From the NCBI RefSeq assembly GCF_003026815.1, contig NZ_PYOG01000011.1, positions 63,063-127,062 of the forward strand: a stretch of DNA of 64,000 bases, in the 5' to 3' direction. The notes beneath the pieces were generated by a model. The model saw only the letters and a list, made by a program, of their open reading frames with translations. It was not told where the DNA came from and did not search any database. Of this stretch, positions 16,771 to 25,879 are shown in pieces. The position numbers and the translations under genes are program-made. The stretch comes from Photobacterium damselae (lineage in GTDB: Bacteria; Pseudomonadota; Gammaproteobacteria; Enterobacterales; Vibrionaceae). The first letter of the stretch is position 1. Each line of letters opens with the position of its first letter.

Positions 16771-18267
16771 TTAATCAAATTCAATTAAATTCTGTTGATA
16801 CGCTTGGTATTGTTTTTTCACTTTCTCAGACGGTTCACCCGTTAATAAACTGGTACCGATGGCTGCAATAGAAGCGAAAATAAAGCCTGGTACCATTTCG
16901 TATAAATCAAAAATACCACCAGTCAACTGTTTCCATACCACAACGGTAACTGCACCAACGATAATACCCGCTAATGCTCCATTTCGATTCATGCGAGCCC
17001 AAAATAGGCTAAGTAGCAATACAGGACCAAACGCTGCACCGAAACCAGCCCAAGCATAAGAAACCAATCCCAAAACAGAGCTTTCAGGATCCATTGCTAG
17101 CAGTAGTGCAATGATCGATAGCACAATCACAGCAATACGACCCACCATAACAATTTCATCACTAGAGGCTTGTGGACGGAACACTTGCTTGTAGAAATCT
17201 TCCGCAAGAGCAGAAGAGGAAACTAATAATTGAGAATCTGCGGTACTCATAATGGCTGCTAGAATAGCTGCAAGTAAAATACCAGCCACAACAGGATGGA
17301 AAAGTGAGTTAACCAATAGCATAAAGACTTTTTCGCCATCGGCCAAAGAACCACCGATTTGCCCATCGACATACAGCATCCCAGTTAAACCAACCAAAAT
17401 AGCACCCGCCATCGATAGCATAGTCCACACCACTGCAATACGACGAGCAGTAGCAATATCGCCATTACTACGGGTAGCTTTAAAACGCGCCAAAATATGA
17501 GGCTGACCAAAATACCCCAAGCCCCAAGCAAGCAGCGAGATAATTGCAATGGCTGAAAGCGGCTGACCTTTTACATCATTAAATAGCGTTAATAACTCTG
17601 GATTTTTCGCTTCTAATGCGGCGGTCAAATCACTTACACCGCCATTCATCGCAGCAATAGGCACAATGACTAGCGCTGCCGACATCAACAAACCTTGAAC
17701 TAAATCGGTCCAAGATACCGCTAAGAAACCACCAAAGAGGGTATAGGAAACCACGCAAATGGTACCAACAATAACGGCAATGCTGTAATCAAGCCCAAAT
17801 ACCGTTTCAAATAATTTACCGCCTGCGACTAAACCTGAGCTGGTATAAAAAAGGAAGAACAGCAAAATAAAAAATGCTGAAATAGTTTGAATTAGCTTAG
17901 ATTTATCATCAAATCGACGGGATAAAAACTCAGGTAACGTTAAAGCATTATCAGTTGTAATACTGTAAGTTCTTAATCGTTTGGCACAAATTAACCAGTT
18001 AAGCCAGGTTCCCAATAAAAGGCCACCGGCAAGCCATAATGATTCAATACCTGCAACATAAGCATAACCTGGTAGTCCCAATAGCAACCAACCACTCATA
18101 TCCGACGCACCAGCCGACAATGCAGCAGGCCATGGACCTAATGTTCGCCCCCCCAGAAAATAATCTGAGGAGTTGGCCGTTCGTTTATAAGCATAATAAC
18201 CAATTGCCAGCATTACGATTAAATAAGCGACAAAGGTTCCGGTAATAGCAACGCTATCTACTGTCAT
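16771..18267 (-). CDS. putP: Sodium/proline symporter PutP
   Basis: An SSS-family transporter of about 498 residues with 12-13 membrane helices. Diagnostic segments are SSDYFLGGRTLGPWPAALSAGASDMSGWLLLGLPGYAY, AILAAIMSTADSQLLVSSSALAEDFYK and the C-terminal ASIAAIGTSLLTGEP. It imports proline with sodium and supplies the PutA enzyme encoded upstream. AAGGAAACT lies directly before two adjacent ATGs (18270 and 18267); the second has the better spacing. The open frame starts at 18330, which would add a non-homologous N-terminus. It follows the putA pair on the same strand after about 170 bases. Confidence 0.95.
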   Translation of the reverse strand: MTVDSVAITGTFVAYLIVMLAIGYYAYKRTANSSDYFLGGRTLGPWPAALSAGASDMSGWLLLGLPGYAYVAGIESLWLAGGLLLGTWLNWLICAKRLRTYSITTDNALTLPEFLSRRFDDKSKLIQTISAFFILLFFLFYTSSGLVAGGKLFETVFGLDYSIAVIVGTICVVSYTLFGGFLAVSWTDLVQGLLMSAALVIVPIAAMNGGVSDLTAALEAKNPELLTLFNDVKGQPLSAIAIISLLAWGLGYFGQPHILARFKATRSNGDIATARRIAVVWTMLSMAGAILVGLTGMLYVDGQIGGSLADGEKVFMLLVNSLFHPVVAGILLAAILAAIMSTADSQLLVSSSALAEDFYKQVFRPQASSDEIVMVGRIAVIVLSIIALLLAMDPESSVLGLVSYAWAGFGAAFGPVLLLSLFWARMNRNGALAGIIVGAVTVVVWKQLTGGIFDLYEMVPGFIFASIAAIGTSLLTGEPSEKVKKQYQAYQQNLIEFD

Positions 18268-18435
18268 CATAGTTTCCTTGTTTGAGTTCACTTTTGTCAT
18301 TGCAAAAGCTTTGTTGTTATACCCAAGCAACGCGATAAATCGTTCTTCAAATTTGCAAATAATCGAAGACCTAAAGCTTACTTGTATACAAACCGAGGCT
18401 TCTTATCTTTACCCTCAAAAAGCCTCGGAAATCAT

Positions 18436-19101
18436 TCAGTGATCGCTATCTTGAGTCTGAGCCAATAAACGAGCATTACCGCCAATAGCCGTCACATTAA
18501 TAGTTAGTACTCGCTCACTAATAAATTCTCGCCACAAGTCACAGCTTGTTAGTATCGGTATTGTTTGAGGCTGAGTTTCAACCATAAAAGAAATTAAAGG
18601 TCCTTCTTTTTCTAATATCGCCCGCTGCAAACCGAGTAAGTACCCACTATCACCTTGATAGGAGATAACTCGAACTTCATGCGCAAAAACAAACGGTATT
18701 AAAGTTTCAAATAAGTGGAGAGAAAAGACAGAGGGAATCAAGTCCATCAATAATGTTAAATTCAACGACTTGACCTGCTCTTTCTCCATAGGGTAAGTAA
18801 ATAAGTGGACAGAACACCCCATTAATAGGGGCACAATCACTTGAGCAAGTACACCTAACTCATTTGCACGCTTATCACAAACTGCGCAGACAAGCCCTTT
18901 GGGTTGTAACGTTAACGTATTTTCCTCACCCGTAGCCCCAGTTAACACCACCGAGCTTATCACCTGATTTTCAATATTTTGGCAATGAAAATGAATCAAC
19001 GCTTGCTGCTGAGTATTAAGACTTTCAACCCATGGTGCGAGTTGTGACAACTTTTCATTAAGAGATAAATGTTGCCAAGCATTGAGAGATACCGACATCA
19101 T
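18436..19101 (-). CDS. Separate PutA C-terminal (ALDH-superfamily-like) domain protein
   Basis: A 221-residue protein whose start overlaps the putA stop in a TAATG junction, so the two are translationally coupled. Its C-terminus (RVLTINVTAIGGNARLLAQ) matches the end of long PutA proteins, which finish with a similar N-T-T-A-x-GGNA motif inside a C-terminal domain with an aldehyde-dehydrogenase-like fold. The stretch VVLTGATGEENTLTLQPKGLVCAVCD also looks like that domain. I infer that the third domain of a trifunctional-length PutA is encoded here as a separate chain that may associate with PutA. The alternative, a standalone enzyme, is unlikely because no catalytic Cys/Glu motif is visible. 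Confidence 0.65.
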   Translation of the reverse strand: MMSVSLNAWQHLSLNEKLSQLAPWVESLNTQQQALIHFHCQNIENQVISSVVLTGATGEENTLTLQPKGLVCAVCDKRANELGVLAQVIVPLLMGCSVHLFTYPMEKEQVKSLNLTLLMDLIPSVFSLHLFETLIPFVFAHEVRVISYQGDSGYLLGLQRAILEKEGPLISFMVETQPQTIPILTSCDLWREFISERVLTINVTAIGGNARLLAQTQDSDH

Positions 19102-22100
19102 TACGCCTCCATTTCCGATGAATAAATTAAAGATTCATAAACAAAACGGTACAGATAATGAGGCCCCCCTGCTTTAGGGCCCGTGCCAGATAACCCATGA
19201 CCACCAAAAGGTTGAACCCCAACAACAGCGCCAATTTGATCGCGATTGATATAACAATTACCAACCTCAACTTGTTGAGCAATAGCGTGGTAGGTGGCTT
19301 CATTGCGACTATGGATACCAAGCGTTAAGCCAAAGCCCATACTATTGATATCTGTGATGATCTGGTCGAGCTCAGTGGCCTTATAACTCACAACATGCAA
19401 AATGGGACCAAAGTGCTCTTGAGTCAGCTCGGTTATTGAACCAATTTGTGCCAGCGTTGGGGGAACAAAGAAACCATTAGATGCGGTTTCATTAAGTTGA
19501 CATTGATACAGCAATTGATGGTTGCTTTGTAGCGATTGAATATGATGAGTTAAGCGATCGTAAGCCAACTGATCAATCACAGGACCAATGTCGGTTTGAT
19601 AATATTGAGGATCGCCAATAACCAACTCTTCCATGGCTCCCTGCAATAGGGAAATAAGACGTTGGCTAATATCATCTTGAATATAAAGCACTCTTAGCGC
19701 AGAACAACGTTGCCCAGCAGAAGCAAAACTTGAGCGAATAACATCACGAACCACTTGCTCTGGCAGTGCTGTACTGTCAACAATCATGGCATTTAGACCG
19801 CCCGTTTCAGCAATTAACGTAGCGGGTAAGCACTCACGTTCGGCTAAGGTCTTTGTTATATGGTGTGCAGTCTGGGTTGAACCCGTAAACGCAACACCTG
19901 CAATCGCTGATTGTGACAATAAGTAGGGACCGATTGATTGCCCACTGCCAATCAGAAGCTGAATTGCATGACTAGGTACTCCAGCTTCAAACATTAATTC
20001 AATAGTGCGAGTTGCAATCAACGACGTTTGCTCTGCAGGTTTTGCAATCACACTATTTCCACTGACAAGTGCTGCAGTAATTTGGCCCAGAAAAATCGCT
20101 AGCGGGAAATTCCAAGGGCTGATACAGACAAAAACGCCTTTAGCTTGATATTGACGCTCACAACTTCTACCTAAATAATCGTTCGCCGACTGCGGTTCAT
20201 GAAATAATGTTTCAGCTTGAACAGCATAATAACGACAAAAATCAACCGCTTCTCTAATTTCATCAATACTGTCTTGCCAAGTTTTTCCAGCTTCCTTTTG
20301 ACACAAAGCGATCAGTTCCGCTTGATGTATTTCAAGTAAATCAGCCAGTTTTAACAGACACTGACAGCGTTCCTCAACAGGCCGAACAGACCATGATAAA
20401 AAACCATGAGCGGCAGCCTTTATCGCAGATTCAATTTCTTGAGGTGTTGCATCGTAGCGCTCCCCAACGATGACTTTATTATCAAAAGGGCTAGTAACAT
20501 TTATAGGATGGGTCGAAAGAGCTTTTTTACCATCAATAATAGAATTGGCCTGCCACAGCCCCTTTGAATATAAAGCGACCTCTGCCATTAGAAGCGTTTG
20601 TTCTGAGGCAATATCTAGACTCACCCCTTGTGAATTTTTGCGTAAAGGGGCAAATAAATTAGGGGGTAAAGCAATGGCATTATTGGCTAAAGAATGGCGA
20701 GACATCAGTTGCTCATAAGGATGAATCACCAACTGCTCGATATCACATTGAGCATCAATTAAACGATGAACAAACGAGCTGTTAGCGCCATTTTCGAGTA
20801 AGCGGCGCACTAAATAAGGTAATAGATCTTTATGGCTACCAACTGGGGCATAAACACGAACGGGTTGAGAACGAGCGGCACGCACTTTTTGGTATAAGGT
20901 TTTTCCCATCCCATGTAATCGCTGAAATTCATAGTCACGACGATCTTTAGCCAGCACCTCAATCGCAGCAATGGTATGAGCATTGTGAGTAGCAAATTGA
21001 GGGTAAATCAGAGGTGACATATGATCTTGCAATAGAAAACGAGCACACGCTAAATAAGCACAGTCGGTCGCTTCTTTACGTGTAAAAACAGGATATCCAG
21101 CAATACCACGTTGTTGAGCCAGTTTAATCTCACTATCCCAATACGCACCTTTAACTAAGCGAACCGGAATTTGATCCCCTTGCTGCTGTGCTAAAGCGGC
21201 TAACCATACCAACACGGCAAGAGCACGTTTAGAATAGGCTTGAACCACTAACCCAAAGCCCCCCCAACCAATTAACTCTGGAGTTTGATAGAGCTTTTGA
21301 AACAGCAATAAAGAGAGTTCTAATCGATCAGATTCTTCGGCATCAATCGTAATAGCCACATCTAATTGACGAGCACGGATAAGTAAATCTAATACACTCT
21401 GGTACATCTCATCCAATACTCGCTCAGCCTGTGCCATCTCATAGCGTGGATGAAGTGCCGATAATTTAATCGAAACCGAAAAGCTTTCTTTATCCTGTTG
21501 GGATGAGTCTGTTTTTTGCTGAGCAACGTGCTCAATAGCAGACAAATAATCGTGATAGTACTTATTTGCATCGAGCTTGGTTAGCGCTGCCTCTCCTAAC
21601 ATATCAAACGAAAAAAGATAACCTTGGCGATGATCTTCGGATGCATGATCAAGAGCTTCATCAATAGTACGACCCAAAACAAACTGATGTCCCATAATCT
21701 TCATTGCCTGTTGCATAGCCTTGCGAACAACGGGCTCTGATAGCTTATTCACCAAACGAGTCATCGCTTGAGTTGGTGAATCGCCTTCAATATTATGCCA
21801 AGTTGCGACTTTGCCAGTCAGCATTAAGCCCCAAGTAGAAGCATTCACAAAGACAGAATTAGAGTGTTGTAAATGAGCGTACCAGTTCGCCACACTCAAC
21901 TTATCACGCAATAATTTATCGGCAGTGACAGTATCAGGAATACGCATTAGCGCCTCGGCTAGACACATCAAGGTTATCCCTTCATCAGTATCGAGGCTAT
22001 ATTCTAAAAGTAATGCATCGATCATCTGCACCGAACGTCGATCAGCTCTAACTTGACCAACAAGATCCTTTGCACGAGTGGTTATCTCATCATTTTCAGT

Positions 22101-22244
22101 TGAAGTCGGCCGGACCAACTTAAGTAATTCAGTTAACCATAGATCTTCATCAATACAGTACAGCGGAGAAATCCGTTCCCAGTGATCTAAAAGTGTAGAT
22201 TGAGACAGGTAGGTTGGAGCAAGAACCGCATTAACATCGAGCAT
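19101..22244 (-). CDS. putA: Bifunctional proline dehydrogenase / P5C dehydrogenase
   Basis: The 1047-residue enzyme converts proline to glutamate in two steps. The N-terminal half is the FAD-dependent PRODH barrel (about residues 160-480, with VSIKLSALHPRYE, IDAEESDRLELSL and RLVKGAYWDSEIK). The second half is the NAD-dependent aldehyde dehydrogenase (about 560-1030), with the catalytic Glu in ETGGLNAMIVD and Cys in SAGQRCSALRVL. There is no ribbon-helix-helix DNA-binding domain at the N-terminus, so unlike E. coli PutA it cannot repress itself; the AraC-type gene upstream is the likely regulator. GAGGGA lies 6-7 nt before the ATG. It is the first gene of the putA-orf-putP cluster. Confidence 0.95.
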   Translation of the reverse strand: MLDVNAVLAPTYLSQSTLLDHWERISPLYCIDEDLWLTELLKLVRPTSTENDEITTRAKDLVGQVRADRRSVQMIDALLLEYSLDTDEGITLMCLAEALMRIPDTVTADKLLRDKLSVANWYAHLQHSNSVFVNASTWGLMLTGKVATWHNIEGDSPTQAMTRLVNKLSEPVVRKAMQQAMKIMGHQFVLGRTIDEALDHASEDHRQGYLFSFDMLGEAALTKLDANKYYHDYLSAIEHVAQQKTDSSQQDKESFSVSIKLSALHPRYEMAQAERVLDEMYQSVLDLLIRARQLDVAITIDAEESDRLELSLLLFQKLYQTPELIGWGGFGLVVQAYSKRALAVLVWLAALAQQQGDQIPVRLVKGAYWDSEIKLAQQRGIAGYPVFTRKEATDCAYLACARFLLQDHMSPLIYPQFATHNAHTIAAIEVLAKDRRDYEFQRLHGMGKTLYQKVRAARSQPVRVYAPVGSHKDLLPYLVRRLLENGANSSFVHRLIDAQCDIEQLVIHPYEQLMSRHSLANNAIALPPNLFAPLRKNSQGVSLDIASEQTLLMAEVALYSKGLWQANSIIDGKKALSTHPINVTSPFDNKVIVGERYDATPQEIESAIKAAAHGFLSWSVRPVEERCQCLLKLADLLEIHQAELIALCQKEAGKTWQDSIDEIREAVDFCRYYAVQAETLFHEPQSANDYLGRSCERQYQAKGVFVCISPWNFPLAIFLGQITAALVSGNSVIAKPAEQTSLIATRTIELMFEAGVPSHAIQLLIGSGQSIGPYLLSQSAIAGVAFTGSTQTAHHITKTLAERECLPATLIAETGGLNAMIVDSTALPEQVVRDVIRSSFASAGQRCSALRVLYIQDDISQRLISLLQGAMEELVIGDPQYYQTDIGPVIDQLAYDRLTHHIQSLQSNHQLLYQCQLNETASNGFFVPPTLAQIGSITELTQEHFGPILHVVSYKATELDQIITDINSMGFGLTLGIHSRNEATYHAIAQQVEVGNCYINRDQIGAVVGVQPFGGHGLSGTGPKAGGPHYLYRFVYESLIYSSEMEA

Positions 22245-22533
22245 GAATTATCCCTCACTCAGTACAAAATGATGGTGATAACAGAGTTAATTAAAATGTT
22301 ACACCATTGTTACTACTGATGATGGTATTTTTTGTTCGAACAGCAGTCTTGCGTTATTCTCCGATCATTTTTAGTAAATGTCTTGTTTTAACTAAAATTT
22401 GAACTGAGAAATCCCTAAAATGCATATATCAAGCATAATAAAACATCATATCTTTATCTTTTCATTAACAGAAAGATATGGAATTAGAGATAGAGCACCA
22501 AATTAGACAAGTTCGTATTATAAAAAATAAGCA

Positions 22534-23301
22534 TCACGCCATTTTTCGAAAACGTGCAGGAGAGATTGAAAAGAGACGACTGAATGATTGTGTAAAACTA
22601 CTTTGACTAGCAAAACCACAATGCTGTGAAATGTCCATCAAAGAGAGCTGAGAATGAATCAGAAGATGTTTCGCTCGATGAAGACGCTTATGTAAAACAT
22701 ACTGATGAGGAGTCATTCCTACTTGTTGTTTAAACAAAAGAAAAAACTGACTATCACTTAGAAACGCAGAACCAGCAAGCTCTGAAACTGAAATTTTGGT
22801 ACTAAGATGAGATTCTATATACAGATCAAGGTGATCCATATTTAAGCGATGGTTTACATGTTTATGAGGATCTTGAATATGGCGCTGCAAAGAACACAAC
22901 AACATATTAGAACAACTTTGGCTAAGCAGTAGATCATTCGGTGCCGATGAGAGCTCAGTAGATAGAGCTTGAATCAACGTTTGTGCTTGTAGATCAAGAG
23001 AGAAATAATAAGAATGATCAAAAAGAGATTCTAATTGATGATGATCAGCAAGCAGTCCCTCAAAATGAGAAGGCAAGTTCACAACTAAAATCTCATTCGT
23101 TCCTAAACCTGAAAAAGCGTGCTCTGCATCTGAAGATACAATGCAGCCTTGGCCCTTTGAAATAACATTACCTTTCCCCTCAATTTCAAATTCAGAACGA
23201 CCAGAGACACCAATAACAAGTTGGTGATGATCATGGTGGTGGTGATCCATTTCATCGGGAAGAGCAACAATTTTAGAGCAAGTAGGAAGGCAAGATTGCA
23301 T
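22534..23301 (-). CDS. AraC-family regulator, probably of proline utilisation
   Basis: A 255-residue protein with an N-terminal cupin-like sensor domain containing a histidine-rich patch (DHHHHDHHQLVIGVSGRSEFEIEG, residues 19-42) and a C-terminal pair of AraC helix-turn-helices (ISVSELAGSAFLSDSQFFLLFKQQVGMTPHQYVL.. and LMDISQHCGFASQSSFTQSF). It lies 290 bases upstream of putA on the same strand. Vibrios are known to place a putR regulator next to putAP, and the lack of a DNA-binding domain in this PutA makes local control by this protein likely. The assignment is from context; the inducer is presumed to be proline. Confidence 0.75.
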   Translation of the reverse strand: MQSCLPTCSKIVALPDEMDHHHHDHHQLVIGVSGRSEFEIEGKGNVISKGQGCIVSSDAEHAFSGLGTNEILVVNLPSHFEGLLADHHQLESLFDHSYYFSLDLQAQTLIQALSTELSSAPNDLLLSQSCSNMLLCSLQRHIQDPHKHVNHRLNMDHLDLYIESHLSTKISVSELAGSAFLSDSQFFLLFKQQVGMTPHQYVLHKRLHRAKHLLIHSQLSLMDISQHCGFASQSSFTQSFSRLFSISPARFRKMA

Positions 23302-24126
23302 AAACGTTATAGCTTAGTAATGACCTGCGGATTATCGCAGAGAACCCAGCCTATTTTCAAATTATTTACTAAGATCTTCTCTGAAACGATGATCAAGGTC
23401 GACAATTTTACGGCCAATGTCATTTGGATTATAAAAATGATGATAAATACAGCAACTCATACTATATTGAAATATATAAACACGATCATATCAAAACTAA
23501 CCAATTGAATTTAAAAGGTTAAAAACAATAGCACCATGATCATCGTTCCATACTATAACGGCTATTTACTTGATCATTCTTTCGATATATTAACCAAATC
23601 CAATTTAACAATGCCAACTTCAGAAGCCAGATAACTATCAATTATCAATAGAGGTAAATAAGGTAGAAAATACTAGCTGCTAATGAGAAACTAACATTTA
23701 GAGTGTTTAGGTTTGAATCTATTATAAATCTATATGCTTGTTATCATCAGCAACTCCCCCCTCCGAACGATGTCGAAAAAACAGACAGTAAGCCGATGAA
23801 ATAACAGTCAATTTATAAACCAAAACATTGCGAAATCATGAAAAGAAATTATCTTATGGATTAGTTTTTATAATAAAAGTAACCTAAACACCAAATACAT
23901 ATATAACTAATGTTGTCAATAGGTGATTTCCCCCCTACTTTGTTATTTCTCGGTTAGTTATAGTTCATACGTAGACAGGCACTATGTGTTTGTTTACGTA
24001 TCCACTACTGGATACATACCACTAAATTTTCTTTAAATACAACCCTCATTTTAAAGATAAATTTAATGGATACCTCTTCTACACGTCGTACAGGATAAAA
24101 CTCTTCGGAGTAAAACTCTTGTCTTT
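23302..24126. other. Long gene-free AT-rich region
   Basis: About 820 bases without a credible gene. It contains an inverted repeat GTATCC-ACTACT-GGATAC at 23998-24015 and a third GGATAC at about 24070, which could be an operator. The part just left of the hairpin at 24127 could be the body of a small RNA. The left end holds the promoter of the AraC-type gene. Confidence 0.35.
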
Positions 24127-24153
24127 TGCCAGTCTTATGACTGGCATTTTTTT
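24127..24153 (+). terminator. Orphan rho-independent terminator (possible small-RNA 3' end)
   Basis: TGCCAGTC and GACTGGCA form an 8-bp stem with a four-base loop, followed by TTTTTTTA. No gene on the plus strand ends nearby: the nearest upstream genes face the other way. It may therefore terminate a small RNA from roughly 23950-24150, or a leader transcript. No known RNA family was recognised. Confidence 0.6.
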
Positions 24154-24262
24154 ATCTAAAATCAGTGAAAACGCCGATAATTAAGACATTAGAGACTAGT
24201 AACATTTACCTAGCATATGAAATTCACTAGAATTACTAAAACATAATAATAAGGTTATACGT

Positions 24263-24973
24263 GTGAAAGAGTCGGTACCACCAAGTTTAATGCATATATT
24301 CAACCAACTTCCTGGTTGCTGGGGCTGCAAGGACTTGAACTCCACTTTCGTCTATGCAAATAAAGAGTATGGAAACATTATTGGAGTTGAACATCACCTA
24401 GATTGCGTCGGACGGACAGACTTTGACATGCCAAGCCCAACTATCGAATGTGCTGAGCATTTTCAAGAGCAAGACCAACAAGTTATTGTGTCTGGCCAGC
24501 GTCTAAGAATTTTAGACATTCATCCATATTCAGATGGTACATGGCGTGCACATCTCTTTACTAAAATGCCATGGCGCAATGATGACAATAAAATTATTGG
24601 CACCATATTTTCAGGTATTGAATTAAAAGATACTGCACTATTAGAAGCAGGCCACTGGATCTGTCGAGCTGCAGGGTTAAATCCCAAAGAACAAGCATCT
24701 TTTAATATTGATTTACATAACTCGCCGATTAAACTAAATACAAGAGAATCAGAAGTTCTGTTTCTACTCTTATATGGTAAAAAACCTCAATATATCGCAA
24801 AAGTTTTAAACCTCTCGGTCAAGACAATAGAAAATTATGTTCTTCGCCTAAGAGAGAAATTTAATGCCAATACAAAAGGTGAATTGCTCGATCTAGCGCT
24901 GGATCATGGCTATGGATCTCACATTCCACCAAGTATGCTTAAACAGCAATTATCCGTTATATTAAAAGAATAA
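24263..24973 (+). CDS. PAS-domain LuxR-type transcriptional regulator
   Basis: A 236-residue regulator starting at GTG 24263, with an AAGGT-like site upstream. The N-terminal 125 residues are a PAS fold: the FNQLPGCWGCKDLNSTFVYANKEYGNIIGV opening is typical, with GRTDFDMP and the closing strand IIGTIFSGIEL. The C-terminal LuxR/GerE helix-turn-helix follows (about 158-212: LNTRESEVLFLLLYGKKPQYIAKVLNLSVKTIENYVLRLREKF). The PAS module may bind a small ligand or flavin/haem; nothing in the sequence decides which. It is monocistronic and convergent with pdxH, 20 bases away. Target genes are unknown. Confidence 0.8.
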   Translation: MKESVPPSLMHIFNQLPGCWGCKDLNSTFVYANKEYGNIIGVEHHLDCVGRTDFDMPSPTIECAEHFQEQDQQVIVSGQRLRILDIHPYSDGTWRAHLFTKMPWRNDDNKIIGTIFSGIELKDTALLEAGHWICRAAGLNPKEQASFNIDLHNSPIKLNTRESEVLFLLLYGKKPQYIAKVLNLSVKTIENYVLRLREKFNANTKGELLDLALDHGYGSHIPPSMLKQQLSVILKE

Positions 24974-24994
24974 CATTTCAATATACTGACTAAT

Positions 24995-25633
24995 CTAAGG
25001 CGCTAAACGTTCAATTGACCAGTTTTCATGATCGACTTTAGTATATAAAAATCGATCATGAAGTCTGTGATCGCCACCTTGCCAAAACTCGATACTCGAT
25101 ATTCTCACCCGATACCCCCCCCAAAAAGATGGCAGCGGAACATCGCCTTCAGAAAACTTTTTCTTTAATTCAAAATACTTACTTTCTAATAATTGACGAG
25201 TACTTAAACGCGAGCTTTGCTTACTTGCCCAAGCGGCTATTTGGCTCTCTTTAGGACGAGATGAAAAGTATTTAACAACTTCAAAAGAAGATAATTTTTC
25301 AGCAGTGCCCGTTACGTGAATTTGGCGTTCCAGAGAGTGCCATGGAAAGTGCAGGCTTATATTTGCATTATCTTGTAAATGCAGAGCTTTTCGACTACCT
25401 AAGTTAGTGTAAAAAACAAATCCATCATCCCCAACATCTTTTAGTAAAACGATACGTTGGTATGGACGGCCTTCACTATCTACTGTTGCCACCGTCATTG
25501 CCGTTGGATCGGAAAGCTGAGCATCAATTGCTTGCTGTAGCCATATATTAAATAAATCGAGAGGATTCTGAGTCAAATCTTCTCTTCTTAAGCCACCTTT
25601 AGTGTAATCTCTTCTAATATCAGAAAGATCCAT
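24995..25633 (-). CDS. pdxH: Pyridoxamine/pyridoxine 5'-phosphate oxidase
   Basis: A 212-residue FMN enzyme that oxidises PNP or PMP to pyridoxal 5'-phosphate, the last step of vitamin B6 synthesis and salvage. Visible motifs are [26 protein letters not shown] at the start, [40 protein letters not shown], and the C-terminal ending [15 protein letters not shown].....W.IERLAP, which is diagnostic. The length equals that of the E. coli enzyme (218). GAGAGGA lies about 10 nt before the start. It is monocistronic. Confidence 0.97.
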   Translation of the reverse strand: MDLSDIRRDYTKGGLRREDLTQNPLDLFNIWLQQAIDAQLSDPTAMTVATVDSEGRPYQRIVLLKDVGDDGFVFYTNLGSRKALHLQDNANISLHFPWHSLERQIHVTGTAEKLSSFEVVKYFSSRPKESQIAAWASKQSSRLSTRQLLESKYFELKKKFSEGDVPLPSFWGGYRVRISSIEFWQGGDHRLHDRFLYTKVDHENWSIERLAP

Positions 25634-25879
25634 ATCTCATATCCTCTCAAGCTTAATCTTATTCCATCATAACTTTGATCTAAATTTAACACGTAACAAT
25701 GAAGAGATTAAACAAACTTCTTCGAGTCAATTAACGATTTTGATCTCTTCTAACCTAAAATCATTCAAGCCTAAAACCTCTATTTGCTACATTAATAGGG
25801 ACTCACCATCTATCTCATAAATGGCGCATCACATAGAAATCTTTCATTTACGCAACCATTGCCCATCTTAGGCTTTCTT

